Assembly (NCBI GenBank): GCA_902786665.1
Contig: CADADN010000011.1
Location: forward strand, 1 to 64,000
Reading direction: 5' to 3'
DNA from: an uncultured Prevotellaceae bacterium
GTDB taxonomy: Bacteria; Bacteroidota; Bacteroidia; Bacteroidales; Bacteroidaceae
DNA: 64,000 nt
The translations under genes and the position numbers were made by a program. Below are positions 18,529 through 25,502 of the stretch, one piece after another. Position 1 is the first letter of the stretch; each line of letters begins with the position of its first letter. The notes under the pieces were generated by a model. That model was not told where the DNA came from and did no database searches. It saw only the letters and a list, made by a program, of their open reading frames with translations.

Positions 18529-21123
18529 ATGGAAGAAAAGATGAGAAGAACCGTTATATTATTCATACTCATGTGGGTGGGGTTCTCACTGCATGCCCAG
18601 AGGGTCGTCGTGCACGCACCAGCGAGGGTTACGGCAGGTGAGAATTTCCGCTTGGAATACTCTGTCAACACAACCAGTGCTGAGATACGACTTGGAGACA
18701 TCCCCGATGCTTTCGAAGTGGTGTACGGCCCCAGCATGTCACAGCAGCAAAGCTACAGCGTGGTCAACGGACACGCCAGCGGTTCTGCTTCCACCACGTA
18801 TACCTATATGCTCATGGGAACAAAAAGCGGCACGTTCACCATCCCTCCCGCCAGTGTCGTCATCAATGGAAAAAGCGTCAAGACCGAAGCCGTAAAAGTG
18901 ACGGTGGTGGGCAATGCCCCCGCCTCTTCATCCGGCAACAACCCCACTCACTTCCATCAGGATGAAGATAATAATGACGAGCCGCAGTTGAAATCTGCAG
19001 GAACACCCATACCCAATAGCGACCTTTTCATCAGGGTCAGTGCCAACAAGACACATGTCCACGAGCAGGAACCCATACTTCTCACCTACAAGGTGTACAC
19101 GCTCGTGGAACTCACCCAGCTCAATGGCAAGATGCCCGACCTCACGGGATTCCACACGCAAGAGGTGGAACTGCCCCAACAGAAAAGTTTCCATTTGGAG
19201 AACGTCAATGGCAAGACTTACAAATGCGTCACATGGAGCCAGTATGTGATGTACCCGCAGATGACCGGCGAATTGGAAATTCCCAGCATCACCTTCAAGG
19301 GTACTGTTGCACAGCGCGACACCAGCACCGACCCCTTTGAGGTCTTCTTCAATGGCGGTTCCGGATATGTGGAGGTGCAACGAGAGATTGAGGCCCCGGG
19401 AATTACCATCAAGGTGGATTCACTGCCCGCCAAGCCCGCTGATTTCTCCGGTGGAGTGGGAAGGTTCAACATCTCTGCCCAACTCGAAAGCGAGAAGGTG
19501 ACAGCAGGCAATCCCATCAAACTGCGTGTCGTCGTGGGAGGAACGGGAAACCTCAAATTGTTGAAGCAGCCAGAGGTGGAATTCCCCAAAGACTTCGACC
19601 TGTATGACCCGGAGGTTACCGACAAGACCAGTCTCACCGCAAACGGTGTGGAAGGCAATATGATATACGACTTCATCGCCGTGCCACGCAATCCCGGTGA
19701 ATACACCATACCCTCCATCACCCTCACCTATTACGATACAGGCACCAATGACTATGTCACCGTCAAGACCGAGCCATTGACCCTCACCGTTGACCCTGGA
19801 GACGGCAGCGGGTCGGTGAGCGACTTCTCCGACATGCGCGACAAGGACATCCATCCCATCAAGCGAGGCAAGACCTGGCAACACAAACCCGGAGAGTTCT
19901 TTTTCGAGTCGCCTGCATATTGGGTGTGGATACTCATCCCGTTGGCCATCTTCGTGGCATTGCTTGCCATCTTCCGCAAGCGAGCCATCGACAACGCCAA
20001 TATCATCAAGATGAAGGCTCGCAATGCCAACAAAGTGGCTACCAAGCGTTTGCGCACAGCCAACAGGTTGATGCTCAAAGGTGATAACGACGCTTTCTAC
20101 GACGAGGTGCTCAAGGCGCTATGGGGCTATGTGGGCGACAAGCTCAACATGCCAGAGGAACAACTGTCGCGTGAGAACGTCCGTGAGAAACTTGCCGAAC
20201 ACGGTGTGGACGACGCCTCCGTTGACAAGTTCATTGAAGCACTCGACGAATGTGAGTTCGAGCGGTATGCACCCGGCGATGCCCGAGGCAATATGAACAA
20301 GACTTTCGAATCGGCCATGCAGGCCATCATGGACATAGAGAACACGATGAAGAACAAGAAGCGCACCACGGCTTCCGCCGTCCCGTTGTTGCTGCTGGCG
20401 TTGATGCTGCCCGTCGCTGTCGGCGCCGCCACCGCACCCACCAAGGAAACTGCCGACAAGGCCTACCTCAAGGGTGAATACCAGCAGGCCATCAAGGATT
20501 ATGAGACATTGCTGAAGGATGGAGAGAGTGCCGAGTTGTATTACAACCTTGGAAACGCCTATTTCCGTTCCGACAATCTCACCAAGGCCATCTTGAATTA
20601 TGAGAGGGCGCATCTGCTCTCTCCTGGAGACAAGGACATCTTGTTCAACCTGCAGTTTGCACGCTCCAAGACCATCGACAAGATGTCGCCCCAGTCGGAG
20701 ATGATTTTTGTGGGTTGGTACCATTCATTGGTGAATTTCACCAGTGTCGACCGATGGGCCTATGTCGCAGTGGTCAGCATCATACTTGCGCTCACCCTTC
20801 TGCTGCTTTATCTCTTCGCCGAGCGGATGATTCTTCGCAAAGTGGGCTTCTTCGGCGCAGTGGCCTTCTTCTTGCTCTTCATTTTCGCCAACCTCTTCGC
20901 TTACCAGCAGAAGAGGCAACTGGAGAACCGCAAGGGAGCCATCGTCGTCTCTTCCTCGGTGAGCATACGCAAGCAACCTGCCGACAATGCCGAAACAGTG
21001 TTCGTGCTCCATGAGGGAACCCGTGTGGATATCACCGACCGCTCCATCAAGGGATGGAAGGAAGTGCAATCCCCCGATGGCAGGGAAGGATGGGTTCAAG
21101 ACAACACCTTAGAGGAAATCTGA
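18529..21123 (+). CDS. batD: BatD-BatE fusion protein
   Basis: An uninterrupted 864-codon frame covering two proteins that are usually separate. Residues 1-605 form BatD: signal peptide, extracytoplasmic beta domains and a membrane helix near 462-482, then a helical cytoplasmic region. From residue 607 (ATG at 20347) the sequence looks like a complete BatE: a hydrophobic signal-like stretch (PLLLLALMLPVAVGAA), two TPRs (about 640-710), two membrane helices (about 745-790) and a C-terminal SH3-like domain (about 805-864). The second signal-like stretch would act as an internal membrane anchor in a fusion, or as a signal peptide if translation restarts at 20347. A second in-frame ATG lies at 18541. 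Confidence 0.9.
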   Translation: MEEKMRRTVILFILMWVGFSLHAQRVVVHAPARVTAGENFRLEYSVNTTSAEIRLGDIPDAFEVVYGPSMSQQQSYSVVNGHASGSASTTYTYMLMGTKSGTFTIPPASVVINGKSVKTEAVKVTVVGNAPASSSGNNPTHFHQDEDNNDEPQLKSAGTPIPNSDLFIRVSANKTHVHEQEPILLTYKVYTLVELTQLNGKMPDLTGFHTQEVELPQQKSFHLENVNGKTYKCVTWSQYVMYPQMTGELEIPSITFKGTVAQRDTSTDPFEVFFNGGSGYVEVQREIEAPGITIKVDSLPAKPADFSGGVGRFNISAQLESEKVTAGNPIKLRVVVGGTGNLKLLKQPEVEFPKDFDLYDPEVTDKTSLTANGVEGNMIYDFIAVPRNPGEYTIPSITLTYYDTGTNDYVTVKTEPLTLTVDPGDGSGSVSDFSDMRDKDIHPIKRGKTWQHKPGEFFFESPAYWVWILIPLAIFVALLAIFRKRAIDNANIIKMKARNANKVATKRLRTANRLMLKGDNDAFYDEVLKALWGYVGDKLNMPEEQLSRENVREKLAEHGVDDASVDKFIEALDECEFERYAPGDARGNMNKTFESAMQAIMDIENTMKNKKRTTASAVPLLLLALMLPVAVGAATAPTKETADKAYLKGEYQQAIKDYETLLKDGESAELYYNLGNAYFRSDNLTKAILNYERAHLLSPGDKDILFNLQFARSKTIDKMSPQSEMIFVGWYHSLVNFTSVDRWAYVAVVSIILALTLLLLYLFAERMILRKVGFFGAVAFFLLFIFANLFAYQQKRQLENRKGAIVVSSSVSIRKQPADNAETVFVLHEGTRVDITDRSIKGWKEVQSPDGREGWVQDNTLEEI

Positions 21124-21135
21124 CAACCATCGCCC

Positions 21136-21831
21136 ATGGACTTGCAGACCATTGTAGAAATGGACAGACAGGTGTTGGGTGTGTTCAACGGGGCTCACAA
21201 CATGTTCCTCGACACACTTATGATCACTCTCACGTCGGGGGTGACGTGGGTGCCCTTGTACATCGCGCTGCTATACATCGTGGTGAAGAACAAGGAGACG
21301 ATGGCCCAGGTGACCCTTATGGTGGTGTGTTGTGCCCTTTGCCTGATGATTACCGAACTGGTCACCGAGGGTTATGTCAAGCCGCTTGTGGCACGCCCCC
21401 GTCCCGGTAGCGACCCAGAGTGGATGAACATGGTGCATGTGGTGAACGGAAGGCGAGGCAGCGACTACAGTTTCTTCTCGGCACATGCCGCCAACACATC
21501 GGGCATAGCCGTCTTTTTTGCGTGGGCTGTGCGCAACAAGGTGTTCACGTGGCTTATGTTGGGATGGTCGCTTGTCAATTGCTATACACGACTATACCTC
21601 GCCATGCATTATCCTTTCGACATCCTTGTGGGCTTCACTTTCGGCGCCATCGTCGGGTCGCTGGTATACCTTGTCTATTGGTTGGCCGACAAACAGGGTG
21701 GGTCGGGGCAGCGCTATGTCTCGTCCCAGTACACCTCCACGGGCTATGCCGTGGCAGATGTGGACGTCGTGGCTTTCACGCTCGCCGCCGTTGGCATACT
21801 GTCCGTCGTCGTGTCTCTCATGATGCATTAA
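21136..21831 (+). CDS. PAP2 family membrane phosphatase
   Basis: A 231-residue integral membrane lipid-phosphatase-like protein. The three PAP2 motifs are seen: KPLVARPRPG near residue 77, the second motif as SFFSAHAANTSG near 112 (SAH where PSGH is usual), and TRLYLAMHYPFDI near 150 with the catalytic His and Asp. Five to six hydrophobic helices surround them. Likely substrates are undecaprenyl or phosphatidyl phosphates, not decidable from sequence. It follows the Bat operon by 12 bp and precedes queA by 12 bp, so it may be co-transcribed with both. Confidence 0.9.
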   Translation: MDLQTIVEMDRQVLGVFNGAHNMFLDTLMITLTSGVTWVPLYIALLYIVVKNKETMAQVTLMVVCCALCLMITELVTEGYVKPLVARPRPGSDPEWMNMVHVVNGRRGSDYSFFSAHAANTSGIAVFFAWAVRNKVFTWLMLGWSLVNCYTRLYLAMHYPFDILVGFTFGAIVGSLVYLVYWLADKQGGSGQRYVSSQYTSTGYAVADVDVVAFTLAAVGILSVVVSLMMH

Positions 21832-21843
21832 GAAAAAAAGAAA

Positions 21844-23058
21844 ATGAATACCAAAAACGTCAAGATAAGCGATTACAACTATCCGCTCCCCGATGAGCGT
21901 ATCGCCAAGTTCCCATTGGCACGGCGCGATGCCTCCAAGCTGCTTGTCTATCGCCATGGTGACATCTCGGAGGATGTCTTCAGCCATCTGCCGGCATATC
22001 TGCCATCTGATGCACTGATGGTTTTCAACAACACCAAGGTCATCATGGCACGCATGCGGTTCCGCAAGTCCACCGGTGCACTCATAGAGGTATTTCTCCT
22101 TGAACCTCTCGACCCCTCCGATTACCAGGTGGCGTTTCAGGCTCGTGGCACTTGCGAATGGTGCTGCCTGGTGGGCAATTTGAAGAAATGGAAAGGTGAG
22201 CGACTGTGCCATGATATCATGCTGGAAGGCAGGACGGTGACACTTTCCGCCACCCGCACAGGCGAGGTGCACACCGGGCAACGTGTGCGTTTCGAATGGG
22301 ACGCCCCCGACGTGTCGTTTGCAGAAATCATCGATGCCGTGGGCGAACTGCCCATCCCTCCCTATCTCAACCGTCCATCCCAGGAAAGTGACAAGACCAC
22401 TTACCAGACGGTGTATTCCAAGGTGAAAGGTAGTGTGGCGGCACCCACCGCAGGCCTGCATTTCACAGAGGAGGTGCTGCGTGCCATCGATGCCCGTGGC
22501 ATACGTCGTGAGGAGGTGACGCTCCATGTAGGCGCCGGCACCTTCCGTCCGGTGAAGAGCGAGTTGATAGAGGGGCATGAGATGCACTCGGAGCATTTCC
22601 GTGTTTCCAAGACCACCATCGAGTGCTTGTTGGAAAAGTTGGGCAGGGTGGTGGCCGTGGGCACCACCAGTGTCCGGACGCTGGAGAGCCTTTACTACAT
22701 CGGTGCACAGATGTGCAAGAGACGTTTCACCGCCGATGAAAATGTCCATGTGGGGCAATGGGAGCCTTACGACGACATGGTGGACATCACTTCCAAGGAG
22801 GCGTTGGAAGCCATTCTGGCACATCTTGAGCGTCACGGGCTGTCTGCCCTGCAGGCCGACACCCAGATCATCATCGCGCCCGGCTATGATTACAAGATGG
22901 TGGATATGATGGTGACCAATTTCCATCAGCCTCAAAGCACCCTGCTGCTGCTTGTCAGCGCATTTGTAAAGGGCGACTGGCGCCGCATCTACGACTATGC
23001 ATTGGCTCACGATTTCCGTTTCCTCAGCTATGGAGACAGCTCTCTTATTATCCCTTGA
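21844..23058 (+). CDS. queA: S-adenosylmethionine:tRNA ribosyltransferase-isomerase QueA
   Basis: A 404-residue enzyme that adds the ribosyl part of AdoMet to 7-aminomethyl-7-deazaguanine in tRNA, forming epoxyqueuosine. Typical segments are SDYNYPLPDERIAKFP-like DYNYPLPDERIAKFP near the start, VFNNTKVI near 60, GELPIPPYL near 166, VAAPTAGLHFTEEVL near 199 and LHVGAGTFRPV near 222. The C-terminus carries NFHQPQSTLLLLVSAFV. It is longer than the E. coli protein (356) through internal insertions. Confidence 0.95.
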   Translation: MNTKNVKISDYNYPLPDERIAKFPLARRDASKLLVYRHGDISEDVFSHLPAYLPSDALMVFNNTKVIMARMRFRKSTGALIEVFLLEPLDPSDYQVAFQARGTCEWCCLVGNLKKWKGERLCHDIMLEGRTVTLSATRTGEVHTGQRVRFEWDAPDVSFAEIIDAVGELPIPPYLNRPSQESDKTTYQTVYSKVKGSVAAPTAGLHFTEEVLRAIDARGIRREEVTLHVGAGTFRPVKSELIEGHEMHSEHFRVSKTTIECLLEKLGRVVAVGTTSVRTLESLYYIGAQMCKRRFTADENVHVGQWEPYDDMVDITSKEALEAILAHLERHGLSALQADTQIIIAPGYDYKMVDMMVTNFHQPQSTLLLLVSAFVKGDWRRIYDYALAHDFRFLSYGDSSLIIP

Positions 23059-23072
23059 GAATAGGATTTGTT

Positions 23073-23134
23073 CCGAATTAGAGAATTTAAGAATTTGTGC
23101 TATGCAGAGTTTTATCATCCCGAATTAGAGAATT
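23073..23134. repeat. Two copies of CCGAATTAGAGAATT
   Basis: Units at 23073-23088 and 23119-23134, 46 bp apart, after queA. Related sequence appears inverted at about 33398-33414 and inside the hairpin at 49921-49964. Confidence 0.6.
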
Positions 23135-23152
23135 GGAGAATTAAGGTAGTGT

Positions 23153-23277
23153 AAGTGAACATATGTCCCTTTAACTTCTCTTTAACTTCTCTTTAACTCC
23201 CTTTTAACTCCTTGAAATTTAACTTCTCTTTAACTCCCTTTTAACTCCTTAAAAAGACTCCCCTTTAACTCCTGAAA
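23153..23277 (+). repeat. TTTAACTCC tandem array with conserved head and tail
   Basis: Begins AAGTGAACATATGTCCC, continues with about eight TTTAACTTC / TTTAACTCC units and ends CCCCTTTAACTCCTGA, three bases of A-tract short of the start codon at 23281. The same head and tail occur at 31954-32062 (inverted) and, diverged, at 46299 and 59571. It forms the leader of the DUF2027/Smr gene. Confidence 0.85.
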
Positions 23278-23280
23278 AAT

Positions 23281-24429
23281 ATGAAAATAGGCGATAAAGT
23301 AAGATTTCTTTCCGAGACCGGCGGTGGCAGGGTCTCAGGTTTCAAAGGCAAGAACATCGTTCTCGTGGAAGACGAGGATGGTTTTGAGATACCCACCCTC
23401 ATCACCGACGTCGTGGTGGTGGAGACCGATGACTACAACATTGCCAAGGTGCACACCTCGGCGGTTCCTGGTTTCAAGAAAGTCAAACCAGGTGTCACTC
23501 CTGCCCCTGCCCCCAACAAGGAAGTAGACCTCGAACCCGCCGACCTTCCCGTCACGTTCCGTCCCCCGGTGGAAGAGCGCAAGGGTGGCGACACGCTCGC
23601 CGCCTACCTCGCTTTCGTGCCCATCGACATCAAGGCAATGACCACCACCAATTTCGAGACTTATTTTGTCAATGACAGCAACTATTACATGCGTTTCACC
23701 TACCTTTGGGCGGAAGGGAACAGTTGGCGTTTGCGTTTCACCGCCGAGGTGGAGCCGAACACCAAACTCTTCATCGAGGAGTTTGGCAAAGCCGACTTGA
23801 ACGATATGGAGCGCGTGGCCGTGCAGGTCATAGCCTACAAGCGTGACAAAGGGTTCATCCTCAAGCCTGCCATCGACGTGCAGCTGCGCATCGACACGGT
23901 GAAATTCTACAAGTTGCACACCTTCAGGGAGAACGATTTTTTCGAGACACCCGCCATGTTGGTCACCATCGTGGAAAACGATACGGCAGCGAGGCCGCTT
24001 GTGGTCGATGCCAAAGCCCTGAAGCAGAAGATGTATGGAGACCAGGCCCCCGCACGGAAGGATGGTGCCGCCAAAGGCAATGATGCTTATGTGCGTCGTT
24101 ACGACAATCAGCAGAGTAGGGGAAAGACTCCACAGCGCCACCACGGCGACGAACTGGTGGTTGACCTTCATGCCAGCGAATTGCTCGAGACGACAGCAGG
24201 AATGTCGGCTTCTGACATCCTCAACCACCAATTGGAAGTGTTCCATCGCACCCTGGAGGAGCATAAGAAGGAGAAGGGGTGCAAGATTGTCTTCATCCAT
24301 GGAAAAGGCGAAGGTGTGTTGCGACAGGCCATCATCAAGGAACTGAAGTACAAATACAAGTCTTACACCTATCAGGACGCCTCTTTCCAAGAATATGGAT
24401 ATGGGGCGACGATGGTCACCATCAGGTAA
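23281..24429 (+). CDS. DUF2027 and Smr domain protein
   Basis: A 382-residue cytoplasmic protein. The N-terminal 60 residues form a small SH3-like beta domain ([19 protein letters not shown]), residues about 110-260 a DUF2027 beta-sandwich, and residues about 300-382 a C-terminal Smr domain with VDLHA near 297 and the HGKGEGVLR motif near 340. Smr domains are nucleases or nucleic-acid binders in MutS2 and related proteins; here no MutS ATPase is attached, so a mismatch-repair role should not be assumed. The ATG is abutted by a tandem-repeat leader. Confidence 0.85.
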   Translation: MKIGDKVRFLSETGGGRVSGFKGKNIVLVEDEDGFEIPTLITDVVVVETDDYNIAKVHTSAVPGFKKVKPGVTPAPAPNKEVDLEPADLPVTFRPPVEERKGGDTLAAYLAFVPIDIKAMTTTNFETYFVNDSNYYMRFTYLWAEGNSWRLRFTAEVEPNTKLFIEEFGKADLNDMERVAVQVIAYKRDKGFILKPAIDVQLRIDTVKFYKLHTFRENDFFETPAMLVTIVENDTAARPLVVDAKALKQKMYGDQAPARKDGAAKGNDAYVRRYDNQQSRGKTPQRHHGDELVVDLHASELLETTAGMSASDILNHQLEVFHRTLEEHKKEKGCKIVFIHGKGEGVLRQAIIKELKYKYKSYTYQDASFQEYGYGATMVTIR

Positions 24430-24440
24430 TTTATGGCTTT

Positions 24441-24610
24441 CAAGGTCTTTTAGGGTCTTTAGGGTCTTTTAGGGTCTTTAGGGTCTTTAGGGTCTTTAGG
24501 GTCTTTAGGATCTTTAGGATCTTTAGGGTCTTTAGGGTCTTTAGGGTCTTTAGGGTCTTTAGGGTCTTTAGGGTCTTTTAGGGTCTTTAGGGTCCTTAAA
24601 GTCTTTGGGA
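24441..24610. repeat. 9-bp TTTAGGGTC tandem array
   Basis: About 18 near-perfect copies of a 9-bp unit, with occasional extra T and two GGATC variants. It lies between the DUF2027/Smr stop and the sigma-factor promoter, ending about 40 bp before the -33 element. Confidence 0.92.
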
Positions 24611-24650
24611 CTTCCCCGTTTGGGCTGATGGAGGAAAAATCGGTGGATTT

Positions 24651-24683
24651 TTTGGAAAATCCGCCGATTATCATTATTTTTGC
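24651..24683 (+). promoter_or_regulatory. Promoter of the compact sigma factor
   Basis: TTTG at 24651-24654, 20 bp, then TATTTTTGC at 24675-24683: an excellent Bacteroidetes primary-sigma promoter. The predicted start of transcription leaves a leader of under 20 bases before the ATG at 24707. Confidence 0.8.
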
Positions 24684-24706
24684 ACCATTCATCAACATCC
24701 ACGACT

Positions 24707-25414
24707 ATGGCAAACAACAAGAAGGCTATGGAAGCCTATATGGAAAAGATAGGTGAGCGTCCTTTGCTCACCGACGAAGAAGAGTTTCAACTGGCCCGCC
24801 GCATCCAGGAGGGTGATCCCAACGCCGTAGGCTTGTTGGTAGAGTCCAATTTGCGATTCGTGCTATCATTGGCTCACCAATACAAGGGACAAGGGGTGTC
24901 TCTCGACGACCTCGTCAGCGAGGGAAACATTGGTATGATTCAGGCTGCCAAGCGGTTCCAACCGGAAAAGGGAAAGCGTTTCGTGAAATTTGCCGCACCC
25001 ATCATCCGTGATGCCATGGAGCGTTTCGTCAACAAAAACGGTGCTTTTTTCAAAATGCCTGCAAAAGATACTTCATCCACAGCGGCGAGGAGGAACCATC
25101 CCGTCTCCATGGATGCACCCATCCCTGCCGGAAGCAACAATAATTTCAATTTGCTCAATCTGTTGGTGAACGCCAACTCCCCCTATGCCGACGCCGACTT
25201 CATCCGTGCGAACGATGAGGCTCATATGAATGCCATCCTCGAGAGACTCGATGAACGCGAAAGACAAGTCATCTCTCTCCTCTACGGCATCGGCACCAAC
25301 CGCCACACCATGGCGGAGGCAGGACTCGACATGGGGCTCAAGCGCGAACGTGTGCGCCAGATACGTGACAAGGCGCTGAGGAAAATGAAAAAGGGATTGA
25401 AGATTGAAAATTGA
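24707..25414 (+). CDS. Compact sigma-70 family factor without domain 3
   Basis: A 235-residue sigma factor. It has a region 1.2-like start (EAYMEKIGERPLLTDEEEFQLARRIQEGD), region 2 (SNLRFVLSLAHQYKGQGVSLDDLVSEGNIGMIQAAKRF) and a region 4 helix-turn-helix (RERVRQIRDKALRKMKK at the end). Region 2.3, normally carrying the WWIRQ promoter-melting aromatics, reads KFAAPIIRDAM, and sigma domain 3 is replaced by a short Asn/Ala-rich linker (about 120-170). It is therefore a divergent paralogue of the primary sigma factor and probably reads other promoters. The ATG at 24707 is chosen over an upstream frame start that would precede the promoter. Confidence 0.87.
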   Translation: MANNKKAMEAYMEKIGERPLLTDEEEFQLARRIQEGDPNAVGLLVESNLRFVLSLAHQYKGQGVSLDDLVSEGNIGMIQAAKRFQPEKGKRFVKFAAPIIRDAMERFVNKNGAFFKMPAKDTSSTAARRNHPVSMDAPIPAGSNNNFNLLNLLVNANSPYADADFIRANDEAHMNAILERLDERERQVISLLYGIGTNRHTMAEAGLDMGLKRERVRQIRDKALRKMKKGLKIEN

Positions 25415-25502
25415 AGATTGAAAATTGAAAATTGAAAATGTTTCGACCAGTGGACTGGAGCAAAAATGCATAATTTTCAATTTTCAATCTTCAATTTTCA
25501 AT
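25403..25502. terminator. 29-bp inverted repeat shared by two converging genes
   Basis: Positions 25403-25431 and 25474-25502 are perfect 29-bp inverted copies built of ATTGAAAA / TTGAAGA units. Each arm contains the stop codon of one gene, the sigma factor on the left and the GH2 enzyme on the right. It may act as a bidirectional terminator. Confidence 0.75.

Noticed and set aside
20330-20360. Frameshift or missed stop between BatD and BatE
   Set aside because: The frame stays open with normal codon use and both halves keep their motifs, so a fusion is the simpler reading; it is kept as a finding.
21592-23118. 508-codon antisense frame across queA
   Set aside because: It lies opposite the recognisable queA gene and has no family match, promoter or signal; its openness follows from GC-rich codon use on the other strand.
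24279-24581. Frame translating the 9-bp array as repeating FRV steps
   Set aside because: It is entirely tandem repeat and overlaps the end of the DUF2027/Smr gene.
24441-24610. Telomere-like TTTAGGG repeat
   Set aside because: The unit is 9 bp, lies within a bacterial chromosome between genes, and similar arrays of other sequence occur throughout the window.
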